DNA of 64,000 nucleotides, taken from assembly GCA_030998225.1 (NCBI GenBank), contig JAPYXD010000724.1, forward strand, positions 620,001 to 684,000. Direction: 5' to 3'. Positions 42,764-54,345 of the stretch are shown piece by piece (the stretch's first letter is position 1; every line of letters starts with the position of its first letter). The notes under the pieces were generated by a model. The model saw only the letters and a program-made list of their open reading frames with translations. It was not told the DNA's origin and did no database searches. The stretch is from Diplolepis rosae. Lineage: Eukaryota; Arthropoda; Insecta; Hymenoptera; Diplolepididae. Both the position numbers and the translations under genes were made by a program.

Positions 42764-43836
42764 TTATAGTTGAGGAAAAGAATTTGCAAAATAAAATAAA
42801 GAGGGTATAGAAGTGGTTTGGATTATAATTATAATTATTTTAAAATAATTTATTAAATATACATGAATTGCAAGAATATATGGTGGGTTCCATGGCAAAT
42901 CGGACGGGTTCAGGACTCCATGTTTCCGATTTACTTGAAATTTCAAGGATTGATAGACTAACATAAATAATGAAGAAACCCAAAATTTGAGATTATTTCA
43001 TGCATTATTTAAAAAGCTATGGAATAAACAAAAAAAAATGTTTTTGTTCTTTTTCAATTATTTTAAAACTGAAATTAGGAAAAATTCTGAAAAAAATTAC
43101 ACAAACTTATCATTAGATGGCCGATGTAGCAGTATTTTTTGGGAAAATTTTTACTCCAAATTTAATGATAAAAAAAATGTTTTTTTCAAACAAATTGATT
43201 TTTTGAAAAAACGCCATCTTTGAAAAATCTTAAAAAATTCATAGTGATAGCCGCAAGTATTACGCAAATTTAAGGTATATAATTAAGGTGCGCACTCAAA
43301 AATTGTGCGAAATATGAATTTTTTTGTAAAGTGATGTGCGTGGAATCACGATCTTCGATCGACGGCGTCGGGCGAAATTTCCACTAATGTTCTACTACTA
43401 TCTGCTTTTTCGAGAACGTTATTATCAAAAAGTGATGGGAAGTGATGGTTAATTGTTTAATTATCGCTTTATACTCGTAAGATATGAATAATGTAATGAG
43501 TTTTATGATTATTTATAAATTATTCATTCATTTACCATTTTCGATTATTGCGTTTTTTAGCTAAACTAATAATAGGGAAATTTTGAAAAATTCAGGATTG
43601 TTTTTTCCAATAAAAGATACATTTGTGAATTTTTGCAGATTTTTTTATGCATAATTCGTGATGCAAAAAATTGCGAAAATTTTTGCACACAATTTTATTC
43701 ATGTTTGATTTGCGCGACCACTCTTTCGAATTATGCTATTCATTAGCGACCTATTGATAATTAAAACAGAATTTTTGCAGATTTTTGCAAGGTGTGGATG
43801 GGGGTAAAAATAAATAAAAACCGTCAAAATACACAT
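42764..43836. repeat. AT-rich dispersed repeat (inverse copy at 48598-48960)
   Basis: From about 43560 to 43836 this is the inverted copy of 48598-48900 (GATTGTTTTTTCCAATAAAA, ATTCATGTTTGATTTGCGCG, GGTGTGGATGGGGGTAAAAA). It is the left flank of CCCGTG element copy 2. No gene recognised in the rest. Confidence 0.55.
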
Positions 43837-45785
43837 CCCGTGTAGAAATTGCCCTATCTTTCCTTTTTTCAAGTTGGGTTCTAGTGGGGCCCGGACTAGA
43901 ATTTCCTCATCTAGAAAAAACTGGCAGGGGCCCTGTTAGCACCTGATTAGTATTTCTAGACCAGAAAAAACTGATAGGGGCCCTGTCAGGTTCCAGTGAG
44001 GAATTTCTTGTTTCGCTTAAGTATGGAAAATCTATTTGTATCTGCCGGGGCCCCGACTAGAGAAGCCCTACTTGTAATATTTGTGGTTAAGGTTAGGTCC
44101 AGTAGATACTACATAACCTTTATTCTTTATTCCCATTAAAATTTGATCTTATCTGAGAAAAATGGAGATTTTCTGAACACGGTCTTGGATAAGATCAATA
44201 CTTAAGAGGAAGCAACAAAATTTAAGAAAACTTTTTCATAATTTTAACTCGAATTCGCATGTAATTATAATAATTATATGCGAGCACGTGCGTGTATGTT
44301 CGTGTATCTTATTGTGTCGAGGTAATAACAATAACTCAACATGTAGTTCAATTAGCATGGGGCAAATAGTAAAATCAATTGAAGCTTTCATAATAAACAT
44401 AAGCGGTAGAAGTTAATACATAAGAGTAGTTAGAAAAACAAACTATTGATAAGTAAATAAGTGTACTATTTTTTTAATAGTACTTCATTAGTTGGAATTA
44501 CTTATTGCGAACTTTAATGCATAATTTCGTTATGCGATAATTTCCTTGATTCAAAAGTTTCATCATATTTTTGGAATTGAAAAACTCAAATTTTTTAGAT
44601 TCTGAACATACGTTGATTTTACTCTTGAAAACAAAAGCGAAAGGATTCATAACCTGTATAAAGTATCACTAATATACAATAATAAAAATTAATACTTCTA
44701 AAATGTATATAAATCTTTTTATTATGTAATGTTCTTTAATTCAAAAATTTGATCTGTTTATTTCAAAAATATTCCATTTTATAGAAAATCGATTAAATAA
44801 TTAAAAATTTCAATCAGAATCATAAATTGGCATAAAATTTAAAAATTCCCGATTACACGGGGCCCATACACTTCTTACACGGCCCTGCAGTAGTTGCAGG
44901 TTATAACCGCTATTTTCTTTCTTGTATTCCAAGCGTGCGCAGCCGAGAGGCTTAGTCGTTAGGTTAGTAATGCGTTAATCATAGGTAGAGAGGGTTCGAA
45001 CCCGCAGCGTTAAGAATAATTTTTAATACCACCTGAACGAGCGTTTGTGTAGTGTAGAGGGAGGTGTGTGTTTGTAGGCAAGTGTGTATATAAAAATAGT
45101 AAGTCAGAGTCTACTTGAAAGTAAATACAGTTTTTGAAATGTACTAAGAATATTCATCGATTCAATTACTGCTCTTATTTGATTTACGTATGTTCCTGCA
45201 ATTCACTTAACTTCAAAAATTACACTGGGGCCTTTGTAAACTATGGAAAGTAAATTAAAAAGTAGTCAATTTTACTGAGATTTTTTTTCAGTGTACGTGT
45301 AATGAAAAAGTACTGTCAATTTACTCAGAAAACAATTTCCTAGCTTGAAAACAGATTTTTTACTGTGAAAACAGTTAAAATTAACCTTCCAAGCGAATAT
45401 CCCTCCGTTGCCGTTAAAAGTGGTAAATATTAGAGTCGTAACTCGAATTTCCCCTGTACTTTTTCTCTCAGTGTGGAAAATCGTTTTTATTTATTATTTT
45501 CTCAGTGAGATACCTGAACAAAATTGGTCACGTGACTCTGCTGATATATACCCTTAAATTCAATGCGTAGGTCCAATAGGGCCCTAATGGTGTCCTTTTT
45601 TGTAGGTGGGGAAGTGTAAGGGCTGACCTCACTAAACCCCTACTAGAAAGTCTAGTAGGGCCCACCTCGACAAAAGCGTTACGTTACCGACGAGGCCCTG
45701 ACTAGTTTTCCACGCTAGATCCCGATTAGAGATAGGGCAAACTCGTCGGGGCCCCACTAGACCCCTATCAAAATTTCTACACGGG
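43837..45785. mobile_element. CCCGTG element, copy 2 (1,949 bp), with empty site known
   Basis: Inverted ends CCCGTGTAGAAATT and AATTTCTACACGGG (right end one base shorter by eye), flanked by AT on both sides. Subterminal GGGCCC/CTAG-rich regions as in copy 1. The flanks join seamlessly in the inverted paralog near 48590, which lacks the element. No transposase; includes a tRNA-like block at 44941. Confidence 0.75.
44941..45012 (+). ncRNA. tRNA-like sequence with pol III B box
   Basis: A perfect B box GGTTCGAACCC at 44993 preceded by AGCCGAGAGGCTTAG and CGTTAGG, which could serve as a variant A box. A T arm is obvious; acceptor stem and anticodon arm are weak. More likely a SINE head or decayed tRNA than a working gene, and not the same family as the SINE at 2551. 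Confidence 0.35.
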
Positions 45786-46126
45786 ATTCTTCCAACATCT
45801 TATTATTAAAGCACTTTTTATAATAATAGTAGACTAATGAAAAAAAAATTGTTATTTGCTAATAAACCTCTAACACGGTTTACTGCTGAAATTTTTGCAA
45901 AATATTTTGCGAATTTTGGTTGTTGCGAAAAATCGAAATTTTTACATGCATTCTGAACAAATGGTTGATTTTGATTATTTGCAAGTCGAAATAAAGTTGC
46001 GAAAAATATCTTTTCGTATTCTTGAATATTTTTCGAATATACAGGTGAAATTAATTTCTCTTTGTTAAAAATAACATACAAGACATGAAAAATACCCTCA
46101 AATCGTCCTTCAGTTAGTTTACTTCA
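45786..46126. repeat. Right flank of CCCGTG copy 2, inverted copy of 48313-48597
   Basis: Contains the same AT-rich block as 48313-48597 in opposite orientation; both give the same accidental peptide (KNFDFSQQPKFAKYF). Treated as repeat, not gene. Confidence 0.6.
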
Positions 46127-46206
46127 GCCCCCTGCATCTTAGCCAGAATGCACAAGAAAATGTCACAAGAATTGACCGTGGCCGCTAGGGACGCTGATTG
46201 TTCATG
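46127..46206. mobile_element. MITE family D, right half
   Basis: CAGCCCCCTGCATC to GTTCATGAGGC, matching the right arm of 36865-37118. Begins directly after GTTTACTT, the same bases that end the left half at 47919. Confidence 0.6.
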
Positions 46207-46890
46207 AGGCTTGAATTCATTTTAATGCATGGGAAAAATGCATAAAAATTAAATTTTTGGGGATAAAAACTACTTGATCATTTTTTTTTTTTACAACACA
46301 TTAAACTAGAAAGTTTTAAATATTATTTAAAGCAATTTTTACTGATATAAAGGGTAATATGCTTGAAATTTGGGCGAAAATTGTCTTTGTAATTCTGGCT
46401 GGAAATTGAAATCAAAGTTCTGTTATCTTCGTTTTAACATTAATATTTACATTGTGATTATTAAATAAGAATACAATATTTATTTATATTATCAATATTA
46501 TTGATATTATATCAGTCTTACATATTATAATAGAAAAATTGGCTATTGAAATTCCATCAAATTGAATTATAATACGGGTATTAATTATATCATCTTGATT
46601 TTGTTAGAAAAATTAGATTTTATTATAGGACACTTTGTATTTTATATTTTAAAACTTCTCAGTAATTGAAAAAATTACATTTTTATGAACAAAACTTCCA
46701 CATAAGGAATGAACGTACATTTGAAAAAGTAACAAATATAAAGAATTTATAAAATTCCTTTATAAGTATTTGAAAACACTAAGAACAAAGATGTTTGTAA
46801 TAAATAATAATCAACATAATATACTATATTTCATAATAATATAATGGATATTTAGACCTCACATGCACATAATTTATTATGTGTATTTTA
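46207..46890. repeat. Segmental duplication, copy 2, left part
   Basis: Parallel to 37119-37796 in the same orientation; ends at the hAT MITE target duplication. Confidence 0.75.
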
Positions 46891-46898
46891 TCTATAAT

Positions 46899-47597
46899 TA
46901 GGGATGGGCGATCTCAATTCGATTCTACGGAATCTACGGAATTTTTTACTCGATTAATCGGTTGGATTGATATTTTTTTTCGATCTTTACGAACGATTCT
47001 CCTTTCTTTTTTTCCTGTTTCCTATTTCTATGAACTGTTTTTTAATTTAAAAGTGAGATCAAGGGGTCGACCACGAGAATATCCTTAATGTGATATACAA
47101 AGTATATTAATATTATAAACTTTATAATAATACTTCATATTTATGCCAGAAATTTTATCATAAATAATACTTTAAGTGATATGCAAAGTTCAAAGTATAT
47201 TAATATTATAAACTTTGTAGTAATACTTCATTTTTATGTCAGAAACTTTATCACTAATAATACACATTGCTTTAGAAATTGTGCAATTTAAAAAAATAAA
47301 AAACGTTCCTGATTCGCAAATATAGTGTGTTTTTTAAGCCGAATTTCCTTTTTTATTGATATAAACACTTTTTTATTTTGATAATTTAAATTCACAAAAT
47401 ATGCAAGTAACAATTATATCTCCAATTGTTATAAAACATTTTAAAAAAAGGTTATTTTACAGAAATTTATCATTTTCAGAAAAAGGTATCGATTTTTGAA
47501 GATCGATTCAAAAATCGATCTTCTTAACCGCTTAATCGATCAAATTGAAACAATAATTTCAAAATCTATTCTTTTTTTTGAAGATCGCCCATCCCTA
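46899..47597. mobile_element. 699-bp hAT-type MITE with perfect 8-bp duplication
   Basis: Inverted ends TAGGGATGGGCGATCT and AGATCGCCCATCCCTA, flanked by TCTATAAT at 46891-46898 and 47598-47605. An 8-bp duplication and TAGGG start fit hAT. Interior has one-and-a-half copies of the ~93-bp unit also found at 37950-38228. No transposase. Confidence 0.85.
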
Positions 47598-47605
47598 TCT
47601 ATAAT

Positions 47606-47918
47606 ACCTTAAGTTCAGTCAGTCAGCTTTGTTGATTTTTTTATTCAAAGCGTTTTAAATTTAGTATAGATTAAATTTTAATATGTTAAAGGCACTCATG
47701 ATGAATAAACCCCAAAACAATGCACTTTTTCAGAGCATTACGTGTAGCCTGTTTTGCAACCTACAGCAACAAATTTCCGCATTTTCACTTAAATTTTTAT
47801 ATCACCGACTGTTAAAACCATTCCAATTTACCTAAAAAGCACACAAAAGCACTTCAGACACCAATTTTTCACAAAAAACGTTAAATTTCAATGTTCTATA
47901 ATGCTAATATGTATAAGG
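47606..47918. other. AT-rich spacer
   Basis: Nothing recognised between the hAT MITE and the MITE D half copy. Confidence 0.4.
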
Positions 47919-48005
47919 TCGGCCTCATGAACAGCCAGCGCCACGGTGGCCAACGGTCAACATCTGTGACATTTTCAACTCCAGAGATTCCGGGGGCTGG
48001 TTTAC
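47919..48005. mobile_element. MITE family D, left half
   Basis: TCGGCCTCATGAACAGCCAG, CAACGGTCAAC, TGTGACATTTTC and GGGGGCTGGTTTACTT match the left arm of the family. Together with 46127 it brackets 1.7 kb with ends facing outward. Confidence 0.6.
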
Positions 48006-48974
48006 TTCTTGAAATTTTAATGAACACAAATGATAAGAAAAGCTCGTAAATTAAATAATTAATTAACTTGGATTTCTGGATAACAAACAATTTTTAGCAG
48101 CTATTTTGCATTACATTACTTACATTTTCGTTACATTTCTTTATGAAGTTTTGCCCGTTCAAAAATTTAGTCCGTTCAAAAACTGTTCGTTTTAAATCAA
48201 AGTGATATATAATATGTAAATTGGTTTTCCTACAAAAATATATTTTTTTGCCATCGAGTTTTTACAAATATAGACGGTTAATTGTACTTTCATAGCACTT
48301 CATACTCCATAAGTGGCTGAATATTTGCCAAGCATACATATTTTTTTCAATTATAAATTATTCATCATCGCATTCATTTTCGCAACACTATTTCGACTTG
48401 CAAATAATCACAATCATCCATTTGTTCAGAATGCATGTAAAAATTTCGATTTTTCGCAACAACCAAAATTCGCAAAATATTTTGCAAAAATTTCAGCAGT
48501 AAACCGTGTTAGAGGTTTATTAGCAAATAACAATTTTTTTTTCATTAGTCTACTATTATTATAAAAAGTGCTTTAATAATAAGATGTTGGAAAAATGTGT
48601 ATTTTGACGGGTTTTATTTATTTTTACCCCCATCCACACCTTGCAAAAATCTGCAAAAATTCTGTTTTAATTATCAATAGGTAGATAATGAATAGCATAA
48701 TTCAAAAGAGTGGTCGCGCAAATCAAACATGGATAAAACTGTGTGCTAAAATTTTCGCAATTTTTAGCATCACGAATTATGCATAAAAAAATCTGCAAAA
48801 ATTAACAAATGTATCTTTTATTAGAAAAAACAATCCTGATTTTTTTCAAAATTTTCCTATTATTAGTTTAGCTAAAAAACGCAAAAACGAAAATGGTAAA
48901 ATATAGTCGATGCGAAATTTGATTTGGTTTCAAGGCCGATTTCACATAGAAACTCGGTTATGCCCTTTGGCTCG
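48006..48974. repeat. AT-rich dispersed repeat with unoccupied CCCGTG site
   Basis: 48313-48900 is the inverted copy of 45840-45786 joined to 43836-43560, that is, the same repeat without the CCCGTG element. The join is at about 48590-48597 (GGAAAAATGTGTATTTTGAC). Confidence 0.65.
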
Positions 48975-49166
48975 AAGCGATAAAAAAATAAGTTTGGGCA
49001 AAAATAAAATTTATTAATAAAATTATTTTTTTCTATTTCAAATTTTTTTCATGAAAAATAATCTTTTCTCTTTCAAATTAGCCCTTCAATAATAATATTG
49101 CTATTCCTGAAAGCAAAATTATCTATTGTTGCCTGAGGTCTAATTTTCGTGAATGAACTACCTTAA
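48975..49166. repeat. Foldback family F, right half
   Basis: CGAAGCGATAAAAAAATAAG, CCTGAAAGCAAAATTATC and GAATGAACTACCTTAA match the right half of 20206-20870. Confidence 0.6.
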
Positions 49167-49424
49167 TACAATTACTTTAATACCTAGACAAAATTTCAAG
49201 TGTTTATCTTTTTAACTTTTCTCCCGAAAAATTCGAGAAAATGGTATAGCTTTTTGACTCAACAAGGTAGAAATCCCCCTTAACTTGGAACAAGAATAAA
49301 ATTTGGGGCAATGAATGAGCTCGATCAGCCTAACGAAGTACAAGATCTCGAATCTGTAAATTACCTATTCATATAATTGAATATGTATGAAATTGAAAAA
49401 TATTATTTAGTTTTTCAAAATGTG

Positions 49425-49452
49425 TTTCGGTTCTAATCGGAGCCCTCATCAG
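49425..49452 (-). ncRNA. Hammerhead-like core motif, inverted partner
   Basis: Minus strand CTGATGA, GGGCTCCGATTAGAACC, GAAA. Core intact, stem II imperfect. Forms an inverted pair with 49932, with shared flanks ATAAATCT and TAAAAAATGCAT. Confidence 0.45.
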
Positions 49453-49679
49453 AGATTTATTTTTTAAATAAAAAATGCATAATAAAAAGTTGTTAACTTA
49501 GGATTTCTTTGTTGGAAATTTTTAAAAATCAACATAGTTTTACATGCGAGACAATAAGAAACTTGACATTGTTTCGAAAGAAGAGGTTGAAAGAATTCAA
49601 CAATTTTTAAAATATTTCTTTGGCATAAAATAATTGTAAATCATTTTAAATTAATAGGTTGTGTTCGAAATTTTTCCAC

Positions 49680-49745
49680 TGAGACTTGGGCTCAAATCCC
49701 AGCGAAGTCGAAAGCGTCTTTTTTCCACACAAAGAATTCAAATTC
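49680..49745 (+). mobile_element. SINE fragment inside the inverted hammerhead pair
   Basis: CTTGGGCTCAAATCCCAGCG (B box with one change), AAGTCGAAAGCGTC and TTTCCACACAAAGAATTCAA. 5'-truncated within the tRNA part. Confidence 0.65.
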
Positions 49746-49931
49746 TTCAAATTGAAAATAATCTTGTGGGATATAATTATTTGGTTTCATATCGATGAAA
49801 GGACTTAATGATAATTTTAGGCAGCTTTTTACAAGTTTTCTTTCTCAAATGTTGATTTTTAAAAATCCCCATCAAAGAAATCTTAAGATTATAACTTTTT
49901 ATTATGCATTTTTTATTTTAAAAATAAATCT

Positions 49932-49960
49932 CTGATGAGGGTTTCGATCAGAACAAAAAC
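49932..49960 (+). ncRNA. Hammerhead-like core motif
   Basis: CTGATGA, GGGTTTCGATCAGAAC, then AAAAAC where GAAA is expected, so one core base is lost. Preceded by the ATAAATCT block shared with 49425. Confidence 0.4.
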
Positions 49961-51096
49961 TTCTATAACTGCGTAAATCTAAGTTTTTATTTACTTTGGA
50001 ACCTAGAGTCAAGTATCAACAACAACACATATCTTCAATTAAAAGACTTTTAAAAATTCACTTTTAAAATATTTTCGATCTTAATTATTAATTTAATATA
50101 ATTTAAAAGTTCGACACTTATTTAGAAATTATTTTTTATTCGTAATTGTAATTTTCAATTAGCCATCATGCCATAACTTTTGTTTACATTATGTTGTCAA
50201 GCTGTCAAATTTGACATTCCTAACCTTAAAAGTCTTTGAAAAGAATTTTTGGCTCTGCAAAGATGTTATAAACCTAGATGCGGTGTACGGCGTCAGAGTG
50301 GGGGTACGATATATATAGCTAACCACTTTTTTCGCCATGTGATGATCGCACCTGCGCGCTCATCTTATTTACGGGTTGCGAATCAACTACATGAATTGAG
50401 CGTTCATAAACTCATCTTAAAACTCCTTCTTCGATGCGTATGTAATTGTACGTAATGAAAGAGAACCGCGCGAAAATTCCTTTTCGCTTTTATTGAAATA
50501 TTTGAAATTGGCAGAATGAATATTAAATTTTAATGATCAAAGAAACTTTTAGTATTAAGTATTACTATAAATCTCTTAGCTTTAATTGTAAAATGACAAG
50601 GACTGGTCGGTATCACTAAATACGTATAGACACGTGCAACAATCTCAGATTTCATGAAATTGTAAACAGAAAAATAAAAAAGCTTTTTATTTAGTTGAAA
50701 TTTAACAGAACCTGTTGACATTTATAGAAAATAATAACCAGACCAGCCTCTTCACTTGAAATAATTTAATTCAATAACTTAATTTCAGATTGACAGGTTG
50801 TCTGGAAACCTTCGAGGAAATGCCTCAATATAGTAATAAATAAGAATAGTTTAAGAACCTTTCCTTGTTCTGAACCATGAAGAAATCGTTCTGGAAATTT
50901 TGGGAAATGTATCTGGCGAGCAATAAATTCTACATTTATTGCCCTTTTAAATAAATTATATAACTTACAAGTTTTCAACTCCACTCGGTTTCCTAAAAAC
51001 TATTAAACTTTATTCTCAATATAGATAAATACAAAATGTCTAGAACGATCATTAAAATGTGAAATCTGTATAAGCATCTGTCAACCCTTAAATTAT
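49961..51096. other. AT-rich spacer
   Basis: No gene recognised. GATGCGGTGTACGGCG and CAGAGTGGGGGTACG near 50276-50305 form a small GC-richer island. Confidence 0.35.
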
Positions 51097-51500
51097 GTAA
51101 CACCACAGTTATTTGACCAGAGACGGACCCTTGGAGTCAAAACAGACATTGTAATTTGACACCCTCAAGTGGCTACATTTGAGATGCTGAGAACGCACGT
51201 GGGACCGTCACCTACTATTGGACTAGGCTGTAACCGCCCTCACAGTCTTGGGGGAGAACTTTTATCCTATCAAAACTGTCCAAACCCCTAAGACTAAAAA
51301 ATGAACCAATTAGAGTTTTTATCAAAGCCCTGAAGCTCAAGTAATCAAGGACCTTTTGGCAGAAAGACCCTGAAGATCCCTCTCTGGTCAGATCTTTTTC
51401 GGAATCTTAATCGACAAGACTTGTTGTATAGTTCGCACCCGCGTGAGTTTTGAAATAAATAAAGAGTTTAATTTTATTTAAACTTATAAATCACACTCCT
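51097..51500 (+). repeat. Possible solo LTR
   Basis: A balanced-composition block starting TGTAACACCACAG, with GTTTTGAAATAAATAAAGAG (polyadenylation-like AATAAA) near 51450 and short CT-rich sequence after it, resembles an insect LTR in size and layout. The 3' end and target duplication could not be placed and there is no adjacent primer site, so this is tentative. Confidence 0.3.
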
Positions 51501-52264
51501 CTACCTATCTTCATAGGCCGACCGAAGGCTTAGACTTCAAGTCCGCGCTCAATCTTAACCGCCTTTAAACTCGTTATAATCGACCTTTCGATTCGATTAT
51601 TAACGAGTACTGTGATTGGATCATCACAGCCATATTGAAGTGCTGCCCTCATTCAGCCCTGTCCGACTAAAAACAAAATGGCGGTTCATTAGTGATTATA
51701 GTTTCTATGTGCGAAGTTTTCTCACCAGAGCGGCGCTGCACGCGGCACGCTCTACAAAAGCATTATTCTAATAGACAAATATTTTTAAAAATTTAAATAA
51801 TTAAGTTTGTGAACAATATGAAAAGAAAAATGTTCCTATATAAAATGATTCTAGGACATAAAATACACATTTTCCATAAATGAATTAATACAAAATAAAA
51901 AAAAGAACACATTAAACTTCGTAAAATATATACTGTGGATACGTAGGAAGAATTCTTGAGACCCTGAACAAAATTTTTTTTATGTTATCCCCATATAACT
52001 GAAAATATATTTAAAAATAAATAAAAAGCTTAAGCTTCTAAATAGAAGTATTTTCCATTTTTATTTTCCAGCTTCAAACGAATGAAATGAAAAATAATTA
52101 TTTTGTTAAGCCTTGTGTTCAACATAAAAAACCGTGTCAAGGGAAATATATACTCAATTAAAAATTTGTAAATGTAACAAAAAATATTCATTACTATAAA
52201 ATTTGCTAGTACATATTTTCAACACATTTTAAATTTTTAACATGTACAGATCGATGATGACTAG
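51501..52264. other. Non-coding spacer
   Basis: Balanced composition up to about 51760, then AT-rich. No gene recognised. Confidence 0.35.
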
Positions 52265-52800
52265 TTAAGTGTCGCAAAGCTTGGCTGCTTTTTTCTTCAA
52301 GACGCTAACTTTTGTAATCTCAGCCATTTCCTGTGTTACGAATTGTCTCATCCGTATTTGGAGATAACATAGAATTATATATGCTAACATCTCCACAGCT
52401 TCATTGGCATGTTCTTTGCATTGAAAACTAAATTTTGTTTCAGATGAAATTAAATCGTCTAGAATTAGATCAAAAGAATTGCTAGACCGGCAATGTTTTG
52501 TTAAATAGATATTCGACAAATGTGATAAGCTTGTATAACTTAACATTTGGACGTATGAAATCTTTATTTATTTTTGCAAATCTACTCAAACTTTCAGGTA
52601 ACTGATCACAAGAAAAAAATATCGTATCTGCATGAATTTCAGACGTAGTCAAAAATGCAATTAAGCATGTCGAACACTGATGAGTGTGCTGTTTAATGTA
52701 AGCAGTTATACGACCAGTTGTGTAAAAAATCAAACGATCTCTAACAGCTGGTAAAGCATATAATAGTGCGCTACTGCATCTACAAAATCACTAAAATCAG
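52265..52800 (-). pseudogene. DNA-transposase C-terminal relic (P/THAP-like)
   Basis: Two overlapping minus-strand frames. The upstream one (52733-52482) has IAYIKQHTHQCSTCLIAFL (two cysteines after a helix) and NKDFIRPNVKLYKLI with EYLFN; the downstream one (52546-52265) continues SFDLILDDLISSETKFSF, EAVEMLAYIILCYLQIRMRQ and ends KKKAAKLCDT. A C-x-x-C pair followed by an (F/G)-x-I-x-P block and an E-x-x-F helix is the C-terminal layout of P-element/THAP-type transposases. A frameshift near 52490 separates the frames; no catalytic part remains. Assignment by layout only. Confidence 0.45.
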
Positions 52801-54247
52801 TGTCTTCACAATCGATTATTGCTTTCAACTTTTCTCGAATTTCTTCAAATGCGCTTTTACTATTCGACTGATGTAATTCTTTCAATTTTGAAATTGTTAT
52901 TAAGGGCTGTGGAGGGTTGCCATCGAAAGTACTACAATTTCAAAGCTTTGCAGGTTTAAAAATGCTAAAGGCAGCTAATATCTTGTATATTTGCGAGAAG
53001 GTTGGGGTACATTCTCAGTTTTATGTTAGAAATATTTTCATCTCACATTTTTGTAGCTTAAGCACAGACTTTTCATTAAAAAAATGAAATCGTCTATGGA
53101 AAGGAAAAATTTTCTAACAGATGTGGATAAATTAAAAAGCTAAGATATATGTGTTCATTAATATCTTCATATGAACATGTAAATATTTATCGATATTAAA
53201 TTTTACATCAAAATTTTTGTCCGAAGTATTCAAATCTTGTTACAATATGACAAGATCATATGGACGAGTTCAATTTCTTTAATGAAATATTTTGTAATTT
53301 TTAATTTGTCTGTTCTTCTGAAATCGGAGGAAGATTTGAACAGTAAACAACAAATTTTCCAATGGAATTCAAGGTCAATAAATGCTTAAAGTTTTATATT
53401 AAAATTTTAATTACAAAATTTTGAAGCATTGTAACTATAACATTTTTTGGAATTTACATCTTCTACATGACAATTTGTATATATATATATATATGTATAT
53501 ATAAACTACCATCGGAAATTACAGGTAGACCTAGAGTTTCAACTTTCGTTATAAAGTGATTTATTTTATAGAAAGATATTACAAAAGAAATTTTAATTTA
53601 GATCTCTTTGAAGGAAATTAATAAGTATGTAAAAAAATTAAAATTTAAAAAAATTTTTTTACTGTCTTCATAGTGTTTTTTTTACCTAATTAAAATATTT
53701 TTAGAAAGTCTTTTCTGGATTCTATATGCTGGGGTTGAAAATGTTACAAAAAGTCGTGTAATTTAAAAAATGTGTATACCCATACGAATGAAATCTTAAA
53801 GTGTGCTGTTCGATAAAATATTAGATATAATATATTTTACTTTTGGATAATCAAAACTTTTATTTATATTTATATATTGAAATTTTCATTTAAAATATGT
53901 TATGTACTCTGAAAGTTTTTTCAAAATGTTTTATTCTAAAGGATTTATTTTCAATTTTACTCCATACCAAATTAAAGTTAGTGTACGATTTCGTGTGCTA
54001 ATTTTGATATGATTTATGTATTTTTCAATTATTTAAACCTTTAATACTCAAACATTCAGAATTATTTTAAAGTCAAAATGTTTTAATAAATTGCATTGGG
54101 CTTTAGGGTCCATAAATGAAGAAGTCTATTATGAATTAAATCAAGTGTCATTACAATCTACTATTTTAATTGTTTTAATAAAACATTGAATAATTTAAAA
54201 ACATTAAAATATAGTTTAAACATATAGTTCATAGTTACATACTGAAG
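52801..54247. other. AT-rich intergenic stretch
   Basis: A TA microsatellite lies at 53479-53502. TATGGACCCTAAAGC-type sequence (inverse, 54100) links it to the hammerhead element at 30850. No gene recognised. Confidence 0.35.
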
Positions 54248-54345
54248 TTTAAAGAATTTGAAAATCTTTCTGTTGAAAAAAAGACGTTTTCGAATGCACC
54301 GGGATTCGAGCCCGGGTATTTCGATTGCCGGTCGACTGCATGTAC
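54248..54345 (-). mobile_element. SINE copy, inverted
   Basis: Minus strand GTCGACCGGCAATCGAAATA, CCCGGGCTCGAATCCCGG (B box intact), GTGCATTCGAAAACGTC and AGAAAGATTTTCAAATTC. A box region lost. Confidence 0.65.

Noticed and set aside
45818..48564. Two frames giving nearly the same peptide (KNFDFSQQPKFAKYF and around)
   Set aside because: They are inverted copies of one dispersed AT-rich repeat; similarity extends outside the frame and there is no start or domain.
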